NCBI GenBank assembly: GCA_023386255.1
Contig: JAEWKB010000120.1
Location: 1-15,760 of the forward strand
Reading direction: 5' to 3'
Source: Bacteroidota bacterium
GTDB taxonomy: Bacteria; Bacteroidota; Bacteroidia; Flavobacteriales; Flavobacteriaceae
DNA: 15,760 bases
This document shows, one piece after another, positions 7,425-14,300 of this stretch. The first letter of the stretch is position 1. Every line of letters begins with the position of its first letter. A model generated the notes under the pieces. It saw only the letters and a program-made list of their open reading frames with translations. It was not told the origin of the DNA and did not search any database. Position numbers and translations under genes: made by a program.

Positions 7425-7428
7425 GTCT

Positions 7429-7506
7429 TGGTCGGGGTGGCAGGATTCGAACCTGCGACCTCCTGGTCCCAAACCAGGCGCGATGACCGGGCTACGCTAC
7501 ACCCCG
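7429..7506 (-). tRNA. tRNA-Pro (anticodon UGG)
   Basis: Acceptor CGGGGTG pairs with CACCCCG, discriminator A at 7432. The next three minus-strand bases (7431-7429) read CCA, so the tail appears to be encoded, unlike the other two tRNAs here; without it the gene is 7432-7506. The anticodon loop TTTGGGA is closed by CCTGG/CCAGG, giving anticodon TGG. G37 is as expected for proline tRNAs. Seven bases separate it from tRNA-Ser upstream. Confidence 0.97.
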
Positions 7507-7513
7507 AAAGAAG

Positions 7514-7597
7514 CGGAGAGACAGGGATTCGAACCCTGGCGACGATTGCTCGCCGACAGATTAGCAATCTGCTCCGTTACGACTCCGGCACCTCTCC
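7514..7597 (-). tRNA. tRNA-Ser (anticodon GCU)
   Basis: 84-base class II tRNA. Acceptor GGAGAGG pairs with TCTCTCC (one G-U), discriminator G, no encoded CCA. The anticodon loop TTGCTAA gives GCT. There is a long variable arm (GGCGAGCAATCGTCGCC region) and the T-arm motif GGTTCGAATCC. A37 makes it a t6A substrate. First gene of the tRNA unit, behind the promoter at 7632-7662. Confidence 0.97.
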
Positions 7598-7631
7598 TCC
7601 TTGCGCAAAAGCCTTAGCCTTTTTGCGGTTG

Positions 7632-7662
7632 CAAATGTAAAGGTTGAATCTATTATCTGCAA
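7632..7662 (-). promoter_or_regulatory. Promoter of the tRNA cluster
   Basis: On the minus strand TTG (7662-7660), a 20-base spacer, and TACATTTG (7639-7632), a full match to the Bacteroidota consensus. The expected start is near 7625, giving a leader of about 28 bases before tRNA-Ser. Confidence 0.7.
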
Positions 7663-7739
7663 CTATTTTTAAAGGTTTTTTGATTTTTTTTAATCCTTCA
7701 GTTAAAACTCTTTAGGTATCAACCTTATAGCTTTATATA

Positions 7740-8309
7740 TTATTCAAGGCATTTAAGGTAATTCATAAAGTATTTATCGGGAAAGTACTTTTCATTATTA
7801 GTTTCCGAGGTCAGCTCATTCCTTACCGGGTAATCAACCGTTTCAGTACTGTATTTAATCCTCATAAAAGATATAGGAAACTTCTCGAGATCTTCAAGCG
7901 TACCTTTGGTAAAAAGAAACGATCCTGTTAAAACCCTGATGTTCTTTTTGTTCTCGCTATCGTACAATAATGTTGAGCAACGCTCATCAAATACATTTAT
8001 AAGCGTAATTATCTTCCCGTTTGTAAGCTGCATGTATATCCTTGAATTTTTATCAATGCAGTATGCAGGTGGAAATTCATCGCTTTTTGCCAGCAGCTGA
8101 AAGTTAAGTACCGGTACGCCATCGGGCGCCGCAAGCGAAAAGAAAACGAAGGTTGATGTTCCGCCAAACACTTTTTCATACATCACGTATTCTTTGGTCG
8201 ATTTATATTCTTTGCCTTCTCCGCTGTCTACAACCGTAAACTTACAATCTTCCTGAGCCTGTGCACAAACATTTAAAACCAGCAGTAAATAAAGGAACAA
8301 TTTATTCAT
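7740..8309 (-). CDS. Secreted protein of unknown function with four cysteines
   Basis: Unrecognised 189-residue protein. MNKLFLYLLLVLNVCAQA is a signal peptide with probable cleavage before Gln19. The mature protein has exactly four cysteines (22, 84, 111, 187), which could form two disulfides in the periplasm. The middle looks beta-rich (TSTFVFFSLAAPDGVPVLNF, YMQLTNGKIITLINVFDE), with a charged C-terminus. No known motif was found. The ATG at 8309 is one base after the stop of the methyltransferase gene, so it is probably the last gene of the AI-2E/methyltransferase operon. No clear terminator follows. Confidence 0.8.
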   Translation of the reverse strand: MNKLFLYLLLVLNVCAQAQEDCKFTVVDSGEGKEYKSTKEYVMYEKVFGGTSTFVFFSLAAPDGVPVLNFQLLAKSDEFPPAYCIDKNSRIYMQLTNGKIITLINVFDERCSTLLYDSENKKNIRVLTGSFLFTKGTLEDLEKFPISFMRIKYSTETVDYPVRNELTSETNNEKYFPDKYFMNYLKCLE

Positions 8310-8310
8310 T

Positions 8311-9486
8311 CTATGATATTTTGGCGCAAAGTAACACTATTTTCTCATTTTTCATATCTGTCGAAAAAAAGGCAAACACATCACCACCGTCTTTAAGTTT
8401 CCATTTTTTGCGTAGTTCTTCCACCTGTAGCGGGAAATTCCTGGTGGTTATGTTCATCTTTTTACCCTCCAGCTGTTTCATCGCGGTTTTCTGGTAAAGT
8501 ATTACTTGATGTATGACGAATTTCCTTCCGGGGAAATCAATAATGTCATCAGCTGTATAAAGGTGGGTATGCCGGTGCAGTTTCTTTACGTTATAAGCGC
8601 TTGCCACTGCATTAAACATACCCGATTTCATAACGGCACTGTTGGGTTCGTACAGGTACTTCTGAGGCATCGAAAATACAGGTTCGGGGTCATTGTTTAT
8701 TGGTGTTGTAAAAACTTCTTCACCATCTTTTAACAGGTTTAACGCATGGAGCATTGGGATGCCTGCAAAATTTTTCTCCAGCAGCCAAAGCAGCTCTTTA
8801 ACCTCATTATTCAGTGCTACAATATGTATCGCCTTTACCGAGGGAAGTTCGCCCATGCCTGCAGATATATCAAGTATTGGCGCTGTTTTAATCATTATGT
8901 TGCGGCTGTAGCGGAAGTACGTGTCCAACAGCGCCGGTACATTTGGCAGGCAGTCATGAAGCATAAACACTTTTCCTTTGGCGTCGCTGCGCCGTGACGG
9001 GTCTATATAAATCCAGTCCCACTGCCTGTTAAGGAGCTTTAGTGCTTCAAGGCTGTCGCCGGGCACACAGATTATGTTGTTCGCGCCCAAAGCCTTAAAA
9101 TTATGTGCTGCTATGGCCGAGAGCTCAAGATTCATTTCGCAGTGTGTCACTTCTTTTACCTGTTTTGCAAAATAAAAATCATCAATGCCAAAACCGCCGG
9201 TAAGATCAATTAAACTGCTACCTGAAATAAGGTTCGCCTTGTACTTTGCAGCCGTTTCCGATGATGTTTGTTCAACTGAGATTTTGGATGGATAAATTAT
9301 ATTTTGTGCATCAAACCATGTAGGCAGTTTATCTTTGGCTTTTTCGCGTGCTGCTATCTGGTTCAGTATCATTGTCCAGTCGGCAAAAGGGAACGGATTT
9401 TTTTGCAGCGCCATCTGTGCCACGGGCTTGCCTGTACTCTCGCGAATAAATTTCTGAATTTCAGGGTTTAAAATATGTGGCAGCAA
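8311..9486 (-). CDS. THUMP-like class I SAM-dependent methyltransferase, TTG start
   Basis: A 391-residue Rossmann-fold methyltransferase. Motif I is LIDLTGGFGI (92-101), the acidic end of beta 2 is Glu117 in HCEMN, and motif IV is YIDPSRR (160-166), usual in nucleic-acid and small-molecule methylases of this group. The C-terminal third carries the small THUMP-like domain seen in Bacteroidota homologues such as Porphyromonas PG_1098 (family recalled, not searched). The N-terminal region holds LPTWFDAQNIIYP. The start is a TTG at 9486: the next in-frame ATG would remove 24 residues including the family-typical ILNPEIQKFI segment, and an in-frame stop lies eight codons upstream. It is separated by one base from both the gene before and the gene after. 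An RNA substrate is likely but unproven. Confidence 0.88.
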   Translation of the reverse strand: MLPHILNPEIQKFIRESTGKPVAQMALQKNPFPFADWTMILNQIAAREKAKDKLPTWFDAQNIIYPSKISVEQTSSETAAKYKANLISGSSLIDLTGGFGIDDFYFAKQVKEVTHCEMNLELSAIAAHNFKALGANNIICVPGDSLEALKLLNRQWDWIYIDPSRRSDAKGKVFMLHDCLPNVPALLDTYFRYSRNIMIKTAPILDISAGMGELPSVKAIHIVALNNEVKELLWLLEKNFAGIPMLHALNLLKDGEEVFTTPINNDPEPVFSMPQKYLYEPNSAVMKSGMFNAVASAYNVKKLHRHTHLYTADDIIDFPGRKFVIHQVILYQKTAMKQLEGKKMNITTRNFPLQVEELRKKWKLKDGGDVFAFFSTDMKNEKIVLLCAKIS

Positions 9487-9487
9487 T

Positions 9488-10579
9488 CTAAATATCTTTG
9501 GTAAGTATTTTTACAACCGGGTTGCGGGGCCAGAATTCTTTGGCTACAACTTTGACAACTGTATATAGCGGAACAGCCACTATCATGCCCAGTACGCCAA
9601 ACACAAACCCGCTGGCCAAAATTACAATAAAAATTTCGAGCGGATGTGAGTTTACACTGCTGGAGAATATAAGCGGGGCGCTAAAATTATTATCAATAAA
9701 CTGCGCAATGCAAAAACCAATTACTACCCACAGCGTTGTTGTAAGCATCTCTCCCTGTGTATCCGGACCCATAAGGCCCAGCATGGTTAAAATAGCTACA
9801 AGAGCTGTAGCTATAATAGGCCCCACATAAGGAATAATATTTAGAAGCGCGGCAATAAAAGCAATAATAAATGCATTATCTACCCCAAAAATAAGTAGTA
9901 CGATAAGGTACATTACAAACAAGATTGTCATTTGTACCAGCAGCCCTATAAAGTAGCGGCTTAGCAGGTAGTTTATCTTCCTGAATGAGTTAAGTATTTT
10001 ATCTTCATGTTCTTCGGGCAGCACTTTTTTTGCAGCTACAGCAAAAAGCTTCCTGTCTTTTAAAAAGAAGAAAGTGATAAATAACACTGATGCCAGCCCT
10101 ATGCCAAACCCGCTAAGGATGCCCAATAATGAATTTATGAAGTTGGGAATGAAGTTAAAATCGATCTTTGAGGTGAGGTTGGCCTGCTTTATCATTTGCT
10201 GCGCATCGATATTATGTCCTGTAAAGTAGTTGTTCACTTCATTGACAAGGCTGTTGAAATCCTGCTCGAGTTTTGCTGTATCGAGGAGCGAGAGGTTCTC
10301 ACTTTGGGTTACTATGAGCGGAACGAACAGCATGATGAAGCCTGCCAGAAGCGCCAGGAAAAGTACTAATGTGGTAACAACAGCAACTGTATGCGGAAAC
10401 TTCAGCCTGCGCTTAAGAAAGTATACAATAGGGCTTGCTATCATGCTGACAATGAGCGCCACAAAAAGATATATAATGACCGATTGTATCTTGTAAAGGA
10501 ACCAAAGCAGTATGTATAGCCCTGCTGCAATAAGCAGCGCCCTGATGATGCCGTGGGCAATTGTTTTTGAAGTAACCAT
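9488..10579 (-). CDS. AI-2E family membrane protein (putative exporter)
   Basis: A 363-residue polytopic inner-membrane protein of the AI-2E/PerM family. Hydrophobic segments lie at about 11-29, 33-54, 64-90, 150-173, 207-232, 235-268, 281-296 and 313-345. The family signature NIIPYVGPIIA is at 247-257, and the C-terminal segment has HPLEIFIVILASG and FGVLGMIVAVP. The soluble stretch between 91 and 149 is the usual extramembrane domain. Characterised relatives include TqsA (autoinducer-2 export) and sodium/proton antiporters, so the substrate here cannot be named. It is the first gene of a three-gene run with the methyltransferase and a secreted protein; the start ATG at 10579 follows an 86-base gap in which no convincing promoter was seen. 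Confidence 0.92.
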   Translation of the reverse strand: MVTSKTIAHGIIRALLIAAGLYILLWFLYKIQSVIIYLFVALIVSMIASPIVYFLKRRLKFPHTVAVVTTLVLFLALLAGFIMLFVPLIVTQSENLSLLDTAKLEQDFNSLVNEVNNYFTGHNIDAQQMIKQANLTSKIDFNFIPNFINSLLGILSGFGIGLASVLFITFFFLKDRKLFAVAAKKVLPEEHEDKILNSFRKINYLLSRYFIGLLVQMTILFVMYLIVLLIFGVDNAFIIAFIAALLNIIPYVGPIIATALVAILTMLGLMGPDTQGEMLTTTLWVVIGFCIAQFIDNNFSAPLIFSSSVNSHPLEIFIVILASGFVFGVLGMIVAVPLYTVVKVVAKEFWPRNPVVKILTKDI

Positions 10580-10665
10580 TATTCAGTGTGTTTGCTACAC
10601 CGAATGTATGAAAAAAATTACTAATGTTATGTCCTTTAATACAAGATTAAGAAAAGTTGCAGGCA

Positions 10666-11304
10666 CTAATTATTGAATGCGTAATTTACAATATTTGCCC
10701 CCATTTTCAATGCTTTCTCACGCACTTCCCGCGGATCATTGTGCACTTCAGGGTCTTCCCAGCCATCACCCAGGTCAGTTTCAAGCGTATAAAGCAGCAC
10801 CAGCCTGCCTTCTACAAAAATGCCCAGTGCCTGTGGGGGCTTGTTATCATGTTCATGTATTTTTGGGATGCCTGAAGCAAACAGGAACGGCCCCTGGAAG
10901 ATTTTGTGCGATACCGGTACGGGAGTAAGCTCTTTGTCGGGAAATATTTTTTTCAGCTCTTTGCGGATGAATTTATCCATACCATAGTTATCGTCAATAT
11001 GCAGGAAACCTCCGGCTGTAAGGTAGTTACGCAGGTTGATTACGTCATTATCGCTGAAAACTACGTTGCCGTGCCCTGTCATATGCACAAAAGGGTAAGA
11101 GAAGATATCGGCACTGCCGGCCTCAACCACATCGGTTTTAGGATTAATTTTAGTATTAATGTTCTGATTGCAGAATTTGGCGAGATTGGGCAGAGAGGTT
11201 GGGTTACCGTACCAGTCGCCGCCGCCCGAGTATTTAAGTACCGCAATTTCCTGCGCGCAAAGCAGGGTAGGGAGGAGAAGTAGTATATATAGTATCTTTT
11301 TCAT
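10666..11304 (-). CDS. DUF4159 domain protein, exported
   Basis: A 212-residue protein with the signal peptide MKKILYILLLLPTLLCA followed by QEIAVLKYSGGGDWYGNPT, the characteristic start of the DUF4159 domain. Other family segments are FVHMTGHGN, YLTAGGFLHIDDNYG, PVSHKIFQGPF and GWEDPEVHNDPREVREKALKMG. The domain resembles a class I glutamine-amidotransferase-like or VWA-associated fold; its role is unknown. Acidic and His-rich motifs (HIDD, HEHDN) suggest possible metal or ligand binding, which is inference. It probably acts in the periplasm. It lies 41 bases behind the DUF2200 gene and 86 bases ahead of the AI-2E gene. Confidence 0.88.
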   Translation of the reverse strand: MKKILYILLLLPTLLCAQEIAVLKYSGGGDWYGNPTSLPNLAKFCNQNINTKINPKTDVVEAGSADIFSYPFVHMTGHGNVVFSDNDVINLRNYLTAGGFLHIDDNYGMDKFIRKELKKIFPDKELTPVPVSHKIFQGPFLFASGIPKIHEHDNKPPQALGIFVEGRLVLLYTLETDLGDGWEDPEVHNDPREVREKALKMGANIVNYAFNN

Positions 11305-11345
11305 TAATTATAAAGTAATTGTACTGTAAATATAAACAAACGGAA

Positions 11346-11702
11346 TTACTGCCGTAAAATTTTCTCCATGGCCTTACCTTTAGCCAGTTCATCAACCATC
11401 TTGTCAAGGTAACGTATCTGCTGCATCAGTTTATCTTCAATATCTTCTACACGGTAGCCGCAAATTACGCCTGTAATTTTAGATGCGTTTGGATTGATTT
11501 GGGGGGCATTGGCAAAGAAATCCTCAAAATTGGTTTTGTTGTCTAAAATTTCCTGTAGCTGCTGTTCATTATAGCCTGTAAGCCAGAAGATGATCTCGTC
11601 TACTTCTTCTTTGGTGCGGCCTTTCTTCTCAGCTTTCGTGATGTAGTGCGGGTAAACGCTTGCAAAAGACATTTTATATATCCGTGTGTTGGCTGGGTTC
11701 AT
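11346..11702 (-). CDS. DUF2200 family protein
   Basis: A 118-residue cytoplasmic protein that fits the DUF2200 family along its whole length: [54 protein letters not shown] and [20 protein letters not shown]. The family is very conserved, scattered across many bacteria, and has no known function. The start ATG at 11702 gives the normal length. Its 5' end faces the gene at 11761 across a 58-base divergent gap. Confidence 0.93.
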   Translation of the reverse strand: MNPANTRIYKMSFASVYPHYITKAEKKGRTKEEVDEIIFWLTGYNEQQLQEILDNKTNFEDFFANAPQINPNASKITGVICGYRVEDIEDKLMQQIRYLDKMVDELAKGKAMEKILRQ

Positions 11703-11739
11703 GTTTTTAATTAAATAAAGTAAATATAGTAAAAGCTGT

Positions 11740-11747
11740 TATATTTG
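11740..11747 (+). promoter_or_regulatory. Possible -7 element for the ankyrin-like protein gene
   Basis: TATATTTG, a match to TAnnTTTG, ends 13 bases before the ATG at 11761. No TTG is present at the expected -33 position, so support is partial. Confidence 0.4.
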
Positions 11748-11760
11748 GAAAAACATAAAT

Positions 11761-12456
11761 ATGCAGCCCAAACAATTTTTAAATCTGATAGTTGACCGGG
11801 ATTATATAGCAGTTGAAGAAGCATTGGCTAACGGTTTTGATCCGAATACGCCGCTAAACAATGATACACCAGGTGTGGAATGGAGTTCTTACACAGATGA
11901 TTTCCGGATGATGGAAATCTTTTGGAGGGCAGGGGCAAAGGCTACTACCAAATACATAGAAGATATTTTTGCAGCATTTGAAAGCGGCCAAACTCCGGCA
12001 GACCTGGAAGAACCGGAGGAAGATCCCCTGAATTACCCAGATCTTACAAATGATTTTTCTGTTGAGAAGCTTACGTTCTTAAAAGGGGAACTCACATATG
12101 ATGCTGAAGATAACAGCTACGGAATGTACTTACCTGTAGCCAAATTTACTCTTGATGATAAAGTTATTAATACCGATATCGCATTTGTATCTTTTGAGCT
12201 TGATAACGACCTGTTGTCATATATAGGAAAATCAGTATCGTTTCCTGTTAATCCTGAAGAAGGCTATGTGGATGGCTCTATGCTGCTAAGAGATGCGCAT
12301 AATCCTGTAGATATCCATCAGATAACTTTTGTAAATATTGAGGATAATGTAATTACAGTTGAGCTTGATGCTGAATTCCTTTTCGAATATGAAGATATAG
12401 GGTTTAAGAACGAACGCCGCAAGCTATTGGTTGACCTGCTGCTTTCAAATAGGTAG
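11761..12456 (+). CDS. Acidic protein with degenerate ankyrin-like repeats, function unknown
   Basis: A 231-residue protein without signal peptide or membrane segment, so probably cytoplasmic. Residues about 12-62 look like two degenerate ankyrin repeats: DYIAVEEALANGFDPN, then DDFRMMEIFWRAGAKATTKY. A strongly acidic linker (PADLEEPEEDPLNYPDL) follows, and a beta-rich C-terminal domain of about 130 residues contains FVSFELDNDLLSYIGKSVSF and ITFVNIEDNVITVELDAEFL. The whole protein is rich in Asp and Glu. The combination of an ankyrin-like front and a compact acidic beta domain is reminiscent of polymorphic-toxin immunity proteins, but no partner toxin is present here, so this is speculation. 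It is the only plus-strand gene between 7158 and 14300, and its stop is 3 bases from the convergent rsmE stop. Confidence 0.8.
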   Translation: MQPKQFLNLIVDRDYIAVEEALANGFDPNTPLNNDTPGVEWSSYTDDFRMMEIFWRAGAKATTKYIEDIFAAFESGQTPADLEEPEEDPLNYPDLTNDFSVEKLTFLKGELTYDAEDNSYGMYLPVAKFTLDDKVINTDIAFVSFELDNDLLSYIGKSVSFPVNPEEGYVDGSMLLRDAHNPVDIHQITFVNIEDNVITVELDAEFLFEYEDIGFKNERRKLLVDLLLSNR

Positions 12457-12459
12457 AAC

Positions 12460-13164
12460 CTACTCATTCACAAACGCCACACTATGCGCTGCCACAATTG
12501 CCGCGGTTTCTGTGCGCAGGCGGGTATTGCCCAGTGATACCGGCACATATTGCTGCTGTAGCGCCAGTGCAATCTCTTTAGTTGAGAAATCACCTTCCGG
12601 GCCAATAAGTATTGTGATTCTTTGTTTGGGCTGTAGCTCTGTCTTTAGCAGTTTTTTATCGGTTTCCTCACAGTGGGCTATAAAAACCTGCCCAGTACGT
12701 TCCTGCTTTACAAAAGCGTTGAATTGCACAGGGTCATTAAGCTTCGGCAGGTAAAACTGCAACGACTGCTTCATCGCACAATGCAGTATCTTTTCAAAAC
12801 GGTCGGACTTAAAGGCAGTACGCTCGCTGTGTTCGCAGATGAGCGGAGTAATTTCACTAATGCCTATCTCGGTAGCTTTCTCCAGGAACCACTCATAGCG
12901 GTCGTTCATTTTGGTAGGCGCCACCGCCAAGTGAAGGTAATACGGCATTGGTTCGTAAACCTGCTCCTCAATAATCTTTACCTCACATTTTTTTTCAGCT
13001 GCAAATGTTATTTCAGATGTAAACAAGGAGCCGCTACCATTGGTAATCTGTATTTTATCACCTTCTTTTTTACGTAGCACTTTAACTATGTGACGGCTTT
13101 CTTCCTTATCGAAGGTAAAGGCGCTGTCGCTGCTTTTTATATCCGGATTATAGAATAGCTGCAT
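12460..13164 (-). CDS. rsmE: 16S rRNA (uracil1498-N3)-methyltransferase
   Basis: A 234-residue SPOUT-class enzyme that methylates N3 of U1498 in helix 44 of 16S rRNA. The N-terminal PUA-like part contains ESRHIVKVLRKKEGD. The C-terminal trefoil-knot SAM site shows ILIGPEGDFS (185-194) and LGNTRLRTETA (211-221), both diagnostic. WFLEKATEIGISEITPLICE and CAMKQSLQFYLP are also family-typical. The length is normal. The ATG at 13164 shares its first base with the last base of the tsaD stop (TAATG), so translation is probably coupled. Confidence 0.97.
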   Translation of the reverse strand: MQLFYNPDIKSSDSAFTFDKEESRHIVKVLRKKEGDKIQITNGSGSLFTSEITFAAEKKCEVKIIEEQVYEPMPYYLHLAVAPTKMNDRYEWFLEKATEIGISEITPLICEHSERTAFKSDRFEKILHCAMKQSLQFYLPKLNDPVQFNAFVKQERTGQVFIAHCEETDKKLLKTELQPKQRITILIGPEGDFSTKEIALALQQQYVPVSLGNTRLRTETAAIVAAHSVAFVNE

Positions 13165-14186
13165 TATAGTTCTATCCTTGCTTTTGATGCCACGCTGGCG
13201 TCGTTAAACATTTCCTGCAGGTATTTTTGGTAACCCACAATGCCTATCATGGCCGCATTATCGGTAGTATATTCAAATTTAGGAATAAAGGTCTTCCATC
13301 CATACTTTTTCTCAGCTTCCTTTAGTGTAGTGCGAATACCGCTGTTAGCAGATACACCGCCGCCAATAGCCACCTGCTTAATCCCGGTTTCTTTTACAGC
13401 CAGCTTTATCTTATCCATCAGGATATTGATTATAGTATGCTGTATCGAAGCGCAAATATCAGCCATATTATCCTTTATAAAGTCCGGGTTTTCGGCAACA
13501 TTTTTCTGCACGAAATATAATATCTGCGTTTTTAGTCCGCTAAAGCTGAAATCAAGCCCCGGTACCTTAGGCTTTGTAAACTGAAAAGCTTTCGGGTTGC
13601 CTTCCTTTGCATATTTATCAATTAGCGGCCCTCCGGGATAGGGCAGCCCCAATATCTTGGCGCTTTTATCAAAAGCTTCACCCACAGCATCGTCAGTAGT
13701 TTCGCCAATAACTTCCATGCTAAAATAATCATCAACCCGCACAATTTGCGTATGCCCGCCGCTTATGGTCATAGCCAGGAACGGAAACTGCGGCTTGTCA
13801 TACCCTTCCTCATCAATAAAATGGGCCAGTATGTGTGCCTGCATGTGGTTTACAGCAATGAGAGGCACATTGAGCGCAAGCGCCATAGATTTTGCAAAGG
13901 AACTGCCCACAAGTAGTGAGCCCATAAGCCCGGGGCCCTGCGTAAATGCTACGGCACTCAGTTGTTTTTTGTCAATCCCTGCCTTGGTAAGTGCTACATC
14001 AATTACCGGTACAATATTTTGTTGGTGGGCGCGGCTGGCCAGTTCGGGTACCACACCGCCGTATTCTTCATGAACCGACTGCCTTGCCACAACATTGCTA
14101 AGTACTTTGGCGTTTTGTAGTACAGCCGCGGCAGTGTCATCGCATGAACTTTCAATAGCTAAAATATAAACAGGTTTTTCTGACAT
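13164..14186 (-). CDS. tsaD: tRNA N6-adenosine threonylcarbamoyltransferase TsaD
   Basis: Catalytic subunit of the TsaBDE complex that transfers threonylcarbamoyl to A37 of ANN-decoding tRNAs (t6A). The ATG at 14186 gives MSEKPVYILAIESSCDDTAA and 340 residues, the usual length; the open frame reaches a GTG at 14219, but the extra residues are not family-like. Metal ligands are His114 and His118 in VNHMQAHILAH and Asp309 in YTTDNAAMIG. The ATP-binding ASKHA features include GPGLMGSLLVG, FLAMTISGGHTQIV and IGGGVSANSG. It overlaps rsmE by one base and is transcribed away from tamB. The substrate tRNAs Ser(GCU) and Arg(UCU) are encoded 6 kb away in the same window. Confidence 0.98.
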   Translation of the reverse strand: MSEKPVYILAIESSCDDTAAAVLQNAKVLSNVVARQSVHEEYGGVVPELASRAHQQNIVPVIDVALTKAGIDKKQLSAVAFTQGPGLMGSLLVGSSFAKSMALALNVPLIAVNHMQAHILAHFIDEEGYDKPQFPFLAMTISGGHTQIVRVDDYFSMEVIGETTDDAVGEAFDKSAKILGLPYPGGPLIDKYAKEGNPKAFQFTKPKVPGLDFSFSGLKTQILYFVQKNVAENPDFIKDNMADICASIQHTIINILMDKIKLAVKETGIKQVAIGGGVSANSGIRTTLKEAEKKYGWKTFIPKFEYTTDNAAMIGIVGYQKYLQEMFNDASVASKARIEL

Positions 14187-14251
14187 GTTTCGGCACGGAA
14201 TTTGAATTATAAAAAACACTTAAAGCCAATTTAACAAATAGTAAAAATTCC

Positions 14252-14259
14252 TACTTTTG
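14252..14259 (+). promoter_or_regulatory. Possible -7 element for tamB
   Basis: TACTTTTG matches TAnnTTTG. The predicted start near 14266 leaves about 35 leader bases before the first in-frame codons of tamB at 14301. No TTG -33 was found at the right spacing. Confidence 0.45.
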
Positions 14260-14300
14260 TCGGGATTGGCTCATGTGTTTTGAGTCCACAAATTTAAACA

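Noticed and set aside
14187..14219. GTG extension of tsaD at 14219
   Set aside because: The added residues (MFFIIQIPCRN) are not family-like and the ATG at 14186 gives the standard TsaD N-terminus and length.
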